Origin: Pteria penguin
Taxonomy: Eukaryota > Mollusca > Bivalvia > Pterioida > Pteriidae
Length of the DNA: 64,000 nucleotides
Direction: 5' to 3'
Assembly: GCA_035048485.1 (NCBI GenBank)
Contig: CM068592.1
Location: forward strand, 39,074,045 to 39,138,044
Shown: piece after piece, positions 11,368 through 25,202 of the stretch
Layout of the letters: each line of letters starts with the position of its first letter
How positions within the stretch are numbered: the first letter of the stretch is position 1
Program-made: the position numbers and the translations under genes
Notes under the pieces: model-generated
Databases searched by the model: none
Told to the model about the DNA's origin: nothing
The model's input: only the letters and a program-made list of their open reading frames with translations

Positions 11368-14300
11368 ATTCTGTTATTCATCCTCCCAAGACACTGCGAT
11401 ACATCTACCCGTAGTCTACATTCTACATACATGTTATACACCCTCCTAAGACACTGTGATACATCTACCCGTAGTCTACATTCTACATACATGTTATACA
11501 CCCTCCTAAGACACTGTGATACATCTACCTGTGGTCTATATTCTACATACATGTTATATACCCTCCTAAGACACTGTGATACATCTACCCGTAGTCTACA
11601 TTCTACATACATGTTATACACCCTCCTAAGACACTGTATTACATCTACCCTTAGTCTATATTCTACATACATTTTATATACCCTCCTAAGACACTGTGAT
11701 ACATCTACCTGTAGTCTACATTCTACATACATGTTATACACCCTCCTAAGACACTGTGATACATCTACCCATAGTCTACAATCTACATACATGTTATACA
11801 CCCTCCTAAGACACTGTGATACCTCTACCTGTAGTCCACATTCTACATACATGTTATATACCCTCCTAAGACACTGTCATATATCTACCTGTAGTCTATA
11901 CATTCTACATACATGTTATACACACTCCTGAGACACTGTGATACATCTACCCGTAGCCTACATTCTACATACATGTTATACACACTAGTAAGACACTGTG
12001 ATACATCTACCCGTAGTCTACATTCTACATACATGTCATACACACTAGTAAGACACTGTGATACATCTACCCTTAGTCTACATTCTACATACATGTTATA
12101 CACCCTCCTAAGACACTGTGATACATCTACCCATAGTCTACATTCTACATACATGTTATACACTCTCCTAAGACACTGTTTTACATCTATCCGTAGTCTA
12201 CATTCTACATACATGTTATACACACTAGTAAGACACTGTGATACATCTACCCTTCGTCTACATTCTACATACATGTTATATATCCTCCTAAGACACTGTG
12301 ATACATCTACCTGTAGTTTACATTCTACATACATGTTATACACACTAGTAAGACACTGTGATACATCTACCCGTGGTCTACATTCTACATACATGTTAAA
12401 TACCCTCCTAAGACACTGTGATACATCTACCCTTAGTCTACATTCTACATACTTGTTATACACACTCCTAAGACACAGTGATACATCTACCCGTAGTCTA
12501 CATTCTACATACATGTTATAAGCCCTCCCAAGACACTGTGATACATCTACCCTTAGTCTACATTCTACATACATTTTATACACTCTCCTAAGACACTGTT
12601 TTACATCTACCCGTAGTCTTCATTCTACATACGTTTTATACACACTCCTAAGACACTGTGATACATCTACCCGTAGTCTACATTCTACATACGTTTTATA
12701 CACACTCCTAAGACACTGTGATACATCTACCCGTAGTCTACATTCTACATACATGTTATACACCCTCCTAAGACACTGTGATACATCTACCCGTAGTCTA
12801 CATTCTACACACATCTTATACACCCTCCCAAGACACTGTGATACATCTACCCTTAGTCTACATTCTACAGATATGTTATACATCCTAAGACACTGTGATA
12901 CATCTACCCTTAGTATACATTCTACATACATGTTATACACCCTCCTAAGACACTGTGATACATCTACCTGTGGTCTACATTCTACATACATGTTATACAT
13001 CCTCCTAAGACACTGTGATACATCTACCTGTAGTCTACATTCTACATACATGTTATACACCCTCCTAAGACACTGTGATACATCTACCTGTAGTCTACAT
13101 TCTACATACATGTTATACACCCTCCTAAGACACTGTGATACATCTACCTGTAGTCTACATTCTACATACATGTTATACATCCTCCTAAGACATTGTGATA
13201 CATCTACCCATAGTCTACATTGTACATACGTGTTATACACCCTCCTAAGACACTGTGATACATCTACCCGTAGTCTACATTCTACATACATGTTATACAC
13301 CCTCCTAAGACACTGTGATACATCTACCCGTAGTCTACATTCTACATACATGTTATACACCCTCCTAAGACACTGTGATACATCTACCCGTAGTCTACAT
13401 TCTACATACATGTTATACACCCTCCTAAGACACTGTGATACATCTAACCTTAATCTACATTCTACATACATGTTATACACCCTCCTAAGACAATGTGATA
13501 CATCTACCCGTAGTCTACATTCTACATACATGTTATACACCCTCCTAAGACACTGTGATACATCTACCTGTAGTCTACATTCTACATACATGTTATACAT
13601 CCTCCTAAGACACTGTGATACATCTACCTGTAGACTTAACATTCTACATACATGTTATACACCCTCCTAAGACACTGTGATACATCTACCTGTAGTCTAC
13701 ATTCTACATACATGTTATACACCCTCCTAAGACACTGTGATACATCTACCTGTAGTCTACATTCTACATACATGTTATACACCCTCCTAAGACACTGTGA
13801 TACATCTACCCGTAGTCTACATTCTACATACATGTTATACACACTCCTAAGACACTGTGATCCATCTACCCGTAGTCTACATTCTACATACATGTTATAC
13901 ACACTCCTAAGACACTGTGATCCATCTACCTGTAGTCTACATTCTACATACATGTTATACACACTAGTAAGACACTATGATACATCTACCCGTAGTCTAC
14001 ATTCTACATACATGTTATACACCCTCCTAAGACACTGTGATCCATCTACCTGTAGTCTACATTCTACATACATGTTATACACCCTCCTAAGACACTGTGA
14101 TACATCTAACCGTAGTCTACATTCTACATACATGTTATACACCCTCCTAAGACACTGTGATCCATCTACCTGTAGTCTACATTCTACATACATGTTATAC
14201 ACCCTCCTAAGACACTGTGATACATCTAACTGTAATCTACATTCTACATACATGTTATACACCCTCCTAAGACACTGTGATACATCTACCTGTAGTCTAC

Positions 14301-17300
14301 ATTCTACATACATGTTATATACCCTCCTAAGACACTGTGATACATCTACCTGTAGTCTACATTCTACATACATGTTATACACACTTCTAAGACACTGTAG
14401 TACATCTACTTGTAGTCTACATTCTACATACATGTTATACATCCTCCTAAGACACTGTGATCCATCTACCCGTATAGTCTACATTCTACAGATATGTAAT
14501 ACACCCTCCTAAGACACTGTGATACATCTACCCGTAGTCTACATTCTACATACATGTTATACACACTCCTAAGACACTGTGATCCATCTACCTGTAGTCT
14601 ACATTCTACATACATGTTATACACACTAGTAAGACACTATGATACATCTACCCGTAGTCTACATTCTACATACATGTTATACACCCTCCTAAGACACTGT
14701 GATCCATCTACCTGTAGTCTACATTCTACATACATGTTATACACCCTCCTAAGACACTGTGATACATCTAACCGTAGTCTACATTCTACATACATGTTAT
14801 ACACCCTCCTAAGACACTGTGATCCATCTACCTGTAGTCTACATTCTACATACATGTTATACACCCTCCTAAGACACTGTGATACATCTAACTGTAGTCT
14901 ACATTCTACATACATGTTATACACCCTCCTAAGACACTGTGATACATCTACCTGTAGTCTACATTCTACATACATGTTATACATCCTCCTAAGACACTGT
15001 GATACATCTACCCGTAGTCTACATTCTACATACATGTTATACACCCTCCTAAGACACTGTGATACATCTACCTGTGGTCTACATTCTACATACATGTTAT
15101 ATACCCTCCTAAGACACTGTGATACATCTACCCGTAGTCTACATTCTACATACATGTTATACACCCTCCTAAGACACTGTATTACATCTACCCTTAGTCT
15201 ATATTCTACATACATTTTATATACCCTCCTAAGACACTGTGATACATCTACCTGTAGTCTACATTCTACATACATGTTATACACCCTCCTAAGACACTGT
15301 GATACATCTACCCATAGTCTACAATCTACATACATGTTATACACCCTCCTAAGACACTGTGATACCTCTACCTGTAGTCCACATTCTACATACATGTTAT
15401 ATACCCTCCTAAGACACTGTCATATATCTACCTGTAGTCTATACATTCTACATACATGTTATACACACTCCTGAGACACTGTGATACATCTACCCGTAGC
15501 CTACATTCTACATACATGTTATACACACTAGTAAGACACTGTGATACATCTACCCGTAGTCTACATTCTACATACATGTCATACACACTAGTAAGACACT
15601 GTGATACATCTACCCTTAGTCTACATTCTACATACATGTTATACACCCTCCTAAGACACTGTGATACATCTACCCATAGTCTACATTCTACATACATGTT
15701 ATACACTCTCCTAAGACACTGTTTTACATCTATCCGTAGTCTACATTCTACATACATGTTATACACACTAGTAAGACACTGTGATACATCTACCCTTCGT
15801 CTACATTCTACATACATGTTATATATCCTCCTAAGACACTGTGATACATCTACCTGTAGTTTACATTCTACATACATGTTATACATCCTCCTAAGACACT
15901 GTGATACATCTACCCGTGGTCTACATTCTACATACATGTTAAATACCCTCCTAAGACACTGTGATACATCTACCCTTAGTCTACATTCTACATACTTGTT
16001 ATACACACTCCTAAGACACAGTGATACATCTACCCGTAGTCTACATTCTACATACATGTTATAAGCCCTCCCAAGACACTGTGATACATCTACCCTTAGT
16101 CTACATTCTACATACATTTTATACACTCTCCTAAGACACTGTTTTACATCTACCCGTAGTCTACATTCTACATACGTTTTATACACACTCCTAAGACACT
16201 GTGATACATCTACCCGTAGTCTACATTCTACATACGTTTTATACACACTCCTAAGACACTCTGATACATCTACCCGTAGTCTACATTCTACATACATGTT
16301 ATACACCCTCCTAAGACACTGTGATACATCTACCCGTAGTCTACATTCTACACACATCTTATACACCCTCCCAAGACACTGTGATACATCTACCCTTAGT
16401 CTACATTCTACAGATATGTTATACATCCTAAGACACTGTGATACATCTACCCTTAGTATACATTCTACATACATGTTATACACCCTCCTAAGACACTGTG
16501 ATACATCTACCTGTGGTCTACATTCTACATACATGTTATACATCCTCCTAAGACACTGTGATACATCTACCTGTAGTCTACATTCTACATACATGTTATA
16601 CACCCTCCTAAGACACTGTGATACATCTACCTGTAGTCTACATTCTACATACATGTTATACACCCTCCTAAGACACTGTGATACATCTACCTGTAGTCTA
16701 CATTCTACATACATGTTATACATCCTCCTAAGACATTGTGATACATCTACCCATAGTCTACATTGTACATACGTGTTATACACCCTCCTAAGACACTGTG
16801 ATACATCTACCTGTAGTCTATACATTCTACATACATGTTATACACACTCCTGAGACACTGTGATACATCTACCCGTAGCCTACATTCTACATACATGTTA
16901 TACACACTAGTAAGACACTGTGATACATCTACCCGTAGTCTACATTCTACATACATGTCATACACACTAGTAAGACACTGTGATACATCTACCCTTAGTC
17001 TACATTCTACATACATGTTATACACCCTCCTAAGACACTGTGATACATCTACCCATAGTCTACATTCTACATACATGTTATACACTCTCCTAAGACACTG
17101 TTTTACATCTATCCGTAGTCTACATTCTACATACATGTTATACACACTAGTAAGACACTGTGATACATCTACCCTTCGTCTACATTCTACATACATGTTA
17201 TATATCCTCCTAAGACACTGTGATACATCTACCTGTAGTTTACATTCTACATACATGTTATACACACTAGTAAGACACTGTGATACATCTACCCGTGGTC

Positions 17301-19590
17301 TACATTCTACATACATGTTAAATACCCTCCTAAGACACTGTGATACATCTACCCTTAGTCTACATTCTACATACTTGTTATACACACTCCTAAGACACAG
17401 TGATACATCTACCCGTAGTCTACATTCTACATACATGTTATAAGCCCTCCCAAGACACTGTGATACATCTACCCTTAGTCTACATTCTACATACATTTTA
17501 TACACTCTCCTAAGACACTGTTTTACATCTACCCGTAGTCTTCATTCTACATACGTTTTATACACACTCCTAAGACACTGTGATACATCTACCCGTAGTC
17601 TACATTCTACATACGTTTTATACACACTCCTAAGACACTGTGATACATCTACCCGTAGTCTACATTCTACATACATGTTATACACCCTCCTAAGACACTG
17701 TGATACATCTACCCGTAGTCTACATTCTACACACATCTTATACACCCTCCCAAGACACTGTGATACATCTACCCTTAGTCTACATTCTACAGATATGTTA
17801 TACATCCTAAGACACTGTGATACATCTACCCTTAGTATACATTCTACATACATGTTATACACCCTCCTAAGACACTGTGATACATCTACCTGTGGTCTAC
17901 ATTCTACATACATGTTATACATCCTCCTAAGACACTGTGATACATCTACCTGTAGTCTACATTCTACATACATGTTATACACCCTCCTAAGACACTGTGA
18001 TACATCTACCTGTAGTCTACATTCTACATACATGTTATACACCCTCCTAAGACACTGTGATACATCTACCTGTAGTCTACATTCTACATACATGTTATAC
18101 ATCCTCCTAAGACATTGTGATACATCTACCCATAGTCTACATTGTACATACGTGTTATACACCCTCCTAAGACACTGTGATACATCTACCCGTAGTCTAC
18201 ATTCTACATACATGTTATACACCCTCCTAAGACACTGTGATACATCTACCCGTAGTCTACATTCTACATACATGTTATACACCCTCCTAAGACACTGTGA
18301 TACATCTACCCGTAGTCTACATTCTACATACATGTTATACACCCTCCTAAGACACTGTGATACATCTAACCTTAATCTACATTCTACATACATGTTATAC
18401 ACCCTCCTAAGACAATGTGATACATCTACCCGTAGTCTACATTCTACATACATGTTATACACCCTCCTAAGACACTGTGATACATCTACCTGTAGTCTAC
18501 ATTCTACATACATGTTATACATCCTCCTAAGACACTGTGATACATCTACCTGTAGACTTAACATTCTACATACATGTTATACACCCTCCTAAGACACTGT
18601 GATACATCTACCTGTAGTCTACATTCTACATACATGTTATACACCCTCCTAAGACACTGTGATACATCTACCTGTAGTCTACATTCTACATACATGTTAT
18701 ACACCCTCCTAAGACACTGTGATACATCTACCCGTAGTCTACATTCTACATACATGTTATACACACTCCTAAGACACTGTGATCCATCTACCCGTAGTCT
18801 ACATTCTACATACATGTTATACACACTCCTAAGACACTGTGATCCATCTACCTGTAGTCTACATTCTACATACATGTTATACACACTAGTAAGACACTAT
18901 GATACATCTACCCGTAGTCTACATTCTACATACATGTTATACACCCTCCTAAGACACTGTGATCCATCTACCTGTAGTCTACATTCTACATACATGTTAT
19001 ACACCCTCCTAAGACACTGTGATACATCTAACCGTAGTCTACATTCTACATACATGTTATACACCCTCCTAAGACACTGTGATCCATCTACCTGTAGTCT
19101 ACATTCTACATACATGTTATACACCCTCCTAAGACACTGTGATACATCTAACTGTAGTCTACATTCTACATACATGTTATACACCCTCCTAAGACACTGT
19201 GATACATCTACCTGTAGTCTACATTCTACATACATGTTATATACCCTCCTAAGACACTGTGATACATCTACCTGTAGTCTACATTCTACATACATGTTAT
19301 ACACACTCCTAAGACACTGTAGTACATCTACTTGTAGTCTACATTCTACATACATGTTATACATCCTCCTAAGACACTGTGATCCATCTACCCGTATAGT
19401 CTACATTCTACAGATATGTAATACACCCTCCTAAGACACTGTGATACATCTACCCGTAGTCTACATTCTACACACGTTATACATCCTTCTAAGACACTGT
19501 GATACATCTGTAGGCCACGTTCTACAATAATGTTATACATACTCCTAAGACACTGTACTCTATACAATCTTATACATACATGTTATACAT
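11368..19590. repeat. 60-bp satellite array, about 135 copies
   Basis: Unit consensus contains TAGTCTACATTCTACATACA, then TGTTATACACCCTCCTAAGA, then CACTGTGATACATCTACC. Units differ at a few fixed sites (for example CCTCC versus ACTAG, CCGTAG versus CTGTAG), and these variants reveal larger duplications. About 16801-19470 repeats 11879-14548 (offset 4922) almost perfectly. About 14940-16800 repeats 11400-13260 (offset 3543). About 15428-16100 recurs at offset 1379, and about 13921-14500 recurs at offset 660. Because 60 is divisible by three and the unit lacks stops in several frames, long open frames exist on both strands. These are treated as non-coding. The right edge decays over the last three units. 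Confidence 0.97.
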
Positions 19591-20140
19591 TCAAATGTGG
19601 ACACCTGTTAAAAGACAGATGGGATTTGGTTTCATGGAGGAGAAAGCATCCCCTGCCAGCCGGTCACACCCACCAATATGATGTCAGAGGATATGAGATA
19701 ATGTAATATGTGTATGGTATATGATATGACATGTCATATGACTTATAATATGACATATGACAAGACATATTGTATGACATATATTATGATATAAATTTTG
19801 TGGTAGTTTGTTTTTCAGCAATATATACAACATGTAAAATTCAAAAGTAACTGGTGTCAGATGACTAAGGCACTAACAGCAATGTACCACTTACAGTGGA
19901 CATTCACAGATCCCTAAAATTCAGAGGTTAAACCAGGTGCCCGGGAGGAGTGAGCATCTCCTGTTTGGCTAGTCACATCCGCCGTGAATGCCCCGACATA
20001 CAGACGAAACAATATAATTCTGCACTGTATATATACATGAATGTGAACAAACACTGTGTAGAAAGTGTCACAGCCACATAACATCAGGAAAAAGGGTATA
20101 ATAACACTTAAGTCAAACATGTACAATATTGTAATATGTA
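19591..20140. repeat. Dispersed repeat fragments
   Basis: Contains ATATGACAT-rich semi-palindromic sequence (19690-19795) and two short modules of the AGCATC(C/T)CCTG...GTCACA type (19645-19675 and 19950-19985). The latter is related to a module at about 36350. A single copy of the ~52-bp monomer found in tandem at 53.0-53.7 kb lies at 20049-20108 (GTGTAGAAAGTGTCACAGCC). Confidence 0.6.
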
Positions 20141-21105
20141 AAATTAAGAGAAAAAATGCCAAAGAGACAAAAGACACAGGGTCCTTGGAGAAAAAGTTGG
20201 TTGTAACACTGCAGTCAAGTTTATCGTAAACTCTCATCTTTGTATTTTATTTTTTTTGAGATCCCTGACCACAATTGATACAAAGGTCAACTAGTGAACC
20301 AGTGTCCGTGAACAGTTGTAACAGCAGAGTTATACACTAAATATGCACATTATGTGACTTAAATTAAAAGGCAAGTAACGAACGAATACATACGATAAAC
20401 AATTAGAAAATATACAATACAATTGACGCACCCTCTATCCGAGAAAGCCATGGCATTCTTCGTGGAAATCCCCTATATATAAATCGTTACGTTTGTACTT
20501 TCGTTTTGTTGTTTACACTTGAATAAAGGCGTCTCGTCGTCGATAGGGCGTACTTGTCGAGCTATCAAGCATGTTAATATGGATGTACTTAACTGAATGG
20601 GTCCAAACATCAGCATTGTCTTTTTAAATTTGATATTTAAAGACCCGTTCTCAATTGTATTGTATGTAATGCATACTTACGATATTGAAAATAGATATTA
20701 TAGCTAATAAAGACTTATATTTGTGATTACATGTACAATCAGAGTCAGATATAATTATAATTCACCTACTGCCTTACAAAAAGTCTTTTGAATGGAAAAA
20801 ATCCACAACAAAATGGAGGGACTTCTAAAAATCTTATCTCAATTCCGGATTACGACCATATCTATGATTACCTATTTTTAGTGTTACAACAGTGATCGCA
20901 ATTTTTGAAAAATCAAACTGTTTTTGGCTTGCAATAAATTTCAGATATTATTTAGCAAAATATGGAAAACAATATGTTATACTTTTCTATAACAGAGAAT
21001 GCATGTTGAATTATATAACAAGAACAACGCCAAGCGTGGCAAAATACCAACGTCGCTTAGTTAGAAGGGGACGATTTTGAAAGTATGGAAACATTCCCCC
21101 TTTCA
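20141..21105. other. No gene recognised; possible LTR-like signals
   Basis: A TATATATAA box at about 20473-20481 is followed 40-50 bp later by AATAAA at 20521-20527, a spacing seen in retroelement LTRs. No second copy or coding part was seen in the window. Confidence 0.3.
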
Positions 21106-21109
21106 ATTG

Positions 21110-21725
21110 TTCCATCCAGGATAGTTCATTCTGTATCCTGCCTACAAAATATTCCAAGCAAGTACTACTATGACCTTGAACTTTGACCTTTAAACCGTGT
21201 TTGTCTTGGCATGAGGAGTAAGGGTACCAAATATGACAGTCCCAGCCCCAACGGTTTGATCTGTATCCTGCCTACAAGGGTTTCCTGTCATGTATTACTA
21301 CGAACTTTGACCTATGAACTTGAAAATTAATAAGCGTCTTTGTCTTGGCATAAAGAGTAAAGATACCAAGTTTGACAGTCATAACCCCAACGGTTTGGGC
21401 TGTATCCTGCCTACAAGGTCGTTCCTATCAAGTACTACGCCGATCTTGACCTTTGACCTCTGATGTACCAAGTTTGATAGTCCTAGCCCCAACGGTTTGA
21501 TCTGTATCCTGTCTACAAGGGTTTGCTACCAAGTAGTACTACGACCTTGACCTTTGATCTCTGACTTTGAGAAACAATAGGCATCTTTGTCTTGGCATGA
21601 GGACTTAAGTGTACTAAGTGCGACAGTCCTAGACCCAATGGTTCGAGCTGTAACCTGACTACAAGGTTTGCTACCAAGTAGTACTACGACCTTTGACCTT
21701 GAAAAACGATTTGTGTGGGTGTGTC
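21110..21725. repeat. About 140-bp imperfect repeat, 4-5 units
   Basis: Repeated modules AGCCCCAACGGTTTGATCTG, TATCCTGCCTACAAGG, AAGTACTACTACGACC and TTGACCTTTGACC occur in the same order four times or more with indels. The TGACCTTTGACC module is common in dispersed molluscan repeats and recurs in this window near 30.8, 35.9, 58.98 and 60.4 kb. Confidence 0.75.
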
Positions 21726-21844
21726 TGCAATGACTTTTGTCATATGGCTGAGTCAGATGTCTTTATGATTTTCTAAGTCGCCCAGGTTACATGACTAAAT
21801 TTGCGCCATATTTTGTTCAGAAAAAGAAGTCTCGGAATTTATGG

Positions 21845-23090
21845 TGTGTTCCCATTTGGCCAACATTTTGATATTTTGTATGCTGAGGTAAGCAAAAAAT
21901 GTTGGCTAAGTGGGAATCGGCGTATATTGGAGAACAATAGGCATTTATTACTATCAAAACTGTAGTCTTTATCAACTTACGGTCATTGAAAAAAGAACAA
22001 ACAAGAGTTGAGGCAAATTGCAATATTTCTTTATTTTATTTATTGATAATAAAGAAATGTAAATTTAATCTTGGTATTGTGTACAAGTTTGCAAATTGCT
22101 TCATTTATATAAAATATCATTGGATTAAATAAATACAAACACGGTTGTTGTTATCAGTACCATCACATAATAAAAATCTTTCGCCCGCTTTTGTTTCTGA
22201 CCATACACCACGGATGTCCATTTTGTTTTGGGAGGTTGGAAGCTTTGGAATAGTCTTGGCGCGGATTCTATAGATTGATGATTTACAACTCTGAAACATA
22301 GGGATCCTTTGTCGTGTCACAACGTCGTTATCGCGTTCTCTATCACGCAGTTTTCCCAACTCCTCGTCAAAGACAGAAGGAACAGGACCGGCTTCATCTC
22401 GACATCTTTTTTCCCCGAGGATAGGAAGGATGAGGCGGCAAGTCCTATGTGATCTGATTGATGATTATGAGCTTTGCCGAAGGAAACAGGGATGTCATTT
22501 ACGGTTGTTAATGTTGCCAGACAACCTCTGTCAACACATCGCCAGTAGCACCGTTCTCCATGTCTGGTTTTCACGGAAAACTTTAATCCAGCATGAAATC
22601 TTCCTCGACCATTCTCCAAGAAATTTACATCAACTTGAACATTTGTCATTATGAATACAAATGAAATATGTATATGGAAGAAATATACACCAAATAGATA
22701 CTCATAATTAACATACGTTCAATGCAACACATACCACATTATTAAAATAGGTTTCCGACTTATTTCGTAGAATTTACTATTCAACAATTACTTTATGTTG
22801 TTTTGAATAATTTCTTTTCAAATTTACGTTTATATTTATAAGTAGAATGAATTAAATAAATATGAAGGAAAAATTAAAAAGATTAAAAAAAAAAAAAAAA
22901 ATACACACAGTCACCTATGTCAGTTAACTTTATATATTTATTTTGCGTTATTACCATTCAAGACTCAATTTTATAGATAGTCTATAGCGAATATTTACCT
23001 GTTGTGCATTCATGTGCGTGTAAAATCAAAATGTTGGCTAATTAAATGGGAATTAAAAATTACAGAATGTTGGCTAAGTGGGAATAAACC
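21845..23090 (-). mobile_element. Mutator-like (MULE) transposon relic
   Basis: An inverted pair bounds this region: TTCCCATTTGGCCAACATTT at 21848-21867 and the complement of GAATGTTGGCTAAGTGGGAA near 23066-23086. An additional internal copy of the same motif lies at about 21896-21917 and another near 23029. Between them is the broken FLYWCH/MULE gene. Limits are approximate because several copies of the end motif exist. Confidence 0.6.
22117..22649 (-). pseudogene. FLYWCH zinc-finger / MULE transposase N-terminal fragment, frameshifted
   Basis: The frame starting at 22649 has a FLYWCH-type finger: FSVKTRHGERCYWRCVDRGC, then LATLTT and an HNHQ, which supply the Cys2His2 ligands C-x4-C...H-x-H. 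The reading then moves to a second frame (22359-22117 and its upstream extension, DEAGPVPSVFDEELGKLRD) that continues the family's linker, with SSIYRIRAKTIPKLP and GVWSETKAGERFLLCDGT. The frame change lies near 22400. The protein stops before the catalytic DDE region, so it is a truncated relic. Such FLYWCH-MULE proteins are transposases in bivalves (family knowledge). Confidence 0.8.
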
Positions 23091-23285
23091 GAATTTATCA
23101 TTTTGTTGTTCGATATTTTGAAATCTTAGTTTGCCAGCTGCGGTCATATGAAAATTAAAGAAAATAATGGTCAGTGGCGCAGCTAGCTTAAACTTTTGTG
23201 TTTTCTAATAAATAAATAAATAAATGAATGAATAAATAAATAAAAGACAGGGGCTCTTGGACGGCCACAATGCCCCAGGTGGGTC
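22655..23285. other. Right part of the MULE relic and flank, no gene
   Basis: AT-rich with an A run at 22889-22905 and an (AAAT)n run at 23207-23243. No coding signal. Confidence 0.4.
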
Positions 23286-23287
23286 CA

Positions 23288-23508
23288 GGGTCCGGCGCCA
23301 TAAACTGAGAATATACTTCAGTTATAAATTCATATTCTTCTGTTCATCAATGAATTAATAACTGGGATTTGGAATCTATTTAGTTTTATTCTACTGATAA
23401 ATAGAATTAAACCATTCTGCATTAAAGTTTATTTGAACTTTTGATAATGGAGTAAATTAAAATGAAATTTTTGACTTAAGTATATTCTCAGTTTATGGCG
23501 CCGGACCC
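23288..23508. mobile_element. MITE with 31-bp perfect terminal inverted repeats
   Basis: 23288-23318 (GGGTCCGGCGCCATAAACTG and eleven more bases) is the exact reverse complement of 23478-23508. Weaker complementarity extends inward. At 221 bp, without coding capacity, it has the size and form of a recently inserted MITE. Confidence 0.88.
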
Positions 23509-24470
23509 AGGGCGAATCCCCGGTAAGAGGTTGGGTCAGAGTGAGGAAGCGAAACTCATCGAAATCTCTGTGATTGTAATATGCCCATTTCCCCTACAAA
23601 TCTTGTGTATTCATTTGCGATTTTGAGTACTAAGATTCCTCAATGAAATTTAGCAGTTTTATGACTCATATAGCACTTGTGCTCAAAATATAAATCAGGA
23701 AAGTTGCAGTACGGTCCATGATAAACACCGAATTTATTTTCCAGGTCATCTTAGCCATAGAACTGTATCAAGATATATATACGTCTTAGATAATTAGGAA
23801 TGTTAGGCGTTACCTTTATAAATTTTGGAAACTCACATTACATTTATTTATTCTTAAAACTTCAATAAATAAATATTCAAACAATAATATCAAATGATAC
23901 ATTATTACGTTTCAGCAAGGACTTATATATTATATCTTGTTTAATAAGTCCTTGGTTTCAGTGATTCACAAAAACCTTCGACCACTATCTATAAAAAAAA
24001 AATTATAATAATAATTCGGGATCAAAAAAGCTATTTTAATAAGAGTTATCGGACTTTCGATGCCGGTGACTTGCGAATCCTAAGTTTAGAAAATATTCTA
24101 GAAAACATATATTCCTGCAATCATGGTAGGAGATTAACAGTTTCCATTAGAACAAAAGAAAGGATTTCTTTCAAATTGTATTTTTCAAATGTTATTTTCC
24201 ATTGTATATGTTTAGTATATATTTTGTTTTTGTTGTTTTATAGAATTTCCTCTGTCTTTTAATAAGCTTTACAAACTATTACACATGTGACGTTATTAGA
24301 AAGTCAGTGTAGCTCATTGAGTAGCATGCTTGGACGGAACTGAAATTACAAACATTTGCAAACCAAACAAAATTACAGAAATTTTAATAGTTAACAACAA
24401 ATTTGTTTCGTGTTCTATTTGTTGACAGTACTTTAGTTTAACTTTAATAGACCTCTTCATGATAACAGCT
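23509..24470. other. No gene recognised
   Basis: AT-rich sequence. A 63-residue open frame at 24071 is low-complexity and hydrophobic with no family resemblance. CATGGTAGGAG near 24123 is one of few ATG-GT sites that could be the missing first-exon donor of PSMB3 (weak). Confidence 0.35.
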
Positions 24471-24475
24471 GAGCA

Positions 24476-24593
24476 GTAACATTGGACGGCAAAATCATTA
24501 ATGTTCCCTACAATTTGATCAGAATGACGTCAAATTACATTCTGACGTAATAAATTTGGAGGGAACATTAATCTTTGTGCAGTCCAATGTTAC
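24476..24593. mobile_element. 118-bp hairpin / MITE-like element
   Basis: The arms 24476-24509 (GTAACATTGGAC...ATTAATGTTCCCT) and 24560-24593 are inverted copies with a few mismatches. The loop holds a second small inverted pair (AGAATGACGTC / ACATTCTGACGT), including a palindromic TGACGTCA. Confidence 0.75.
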
Positions 24594-25200
24594 AGCTTCG
24601 CATTTATTGTGAAGACTAGGTCTACAGTACAGTCATTGTGGAGCTTAATTTTCCCACTAAGGAACGGCGGCATCGTGGGCAATAAATTTACTTGTAGATT
24701 TCCATGCTTTATCTGCTGAATTTTCACGTGTGATTAGCAATTCAGTCATTACTCAGTGGGCAGCGTGGTCGTTTGAGCGTGGTCATCTTGATTGATAATT
24801 TCTATTGAAACGGTTCGGCTCATACTTCACCACCATTTCTATTTCGCCATTCATATTTTTGCCGATAGAAACTGGGTCATTGCAACCTAAATGGAGTGAC
24901 AGGCACAAATCACTTACTTTTTCGGCTAAATAAATCCTTAACTTTTCATATCAGTCCTTTTTCATGTAAAAAATCCATGTATACTCAAATAAATACGATG
25001 CTGTCCAGTGATTTTGTGCACCTAAGTGTTTGCCGATTAAATTAAACACTTTATCGTTTTGCAACTTTCAATTTGATTATTCTGATGATTAAAATCGTCA
25101 TTAAAAATCATTCACACCAAATATAAAAATTTCATTCCATTTATTTCGTATGATACCTGCATATAAACATGTGTACCCCCTTGTTTCGGCGATGGCAGAT
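24594..25200. other. No gene recognised
   Basis: No supported coding region. A motif CGGCATCGTGGGCA at 24667 recurs at 27105. Confidence 0.35.
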
Positions 25201-25202
25201 GT

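Noticed and set aside
11364..19434. Many 100-465-codon open frames on both strands as genes
   Set aside because: All lie in the 60-bp satellite, repeat a 20-residue period, overlap each other on opposite strands and have no unique domain or splice structure.
19914..20237. 107-codon minus-strand open frame with hydrophobic stretch
   Set aside because: It spans dispersed repeat modules shared with 53 kb, and no domain or splice sites support it.
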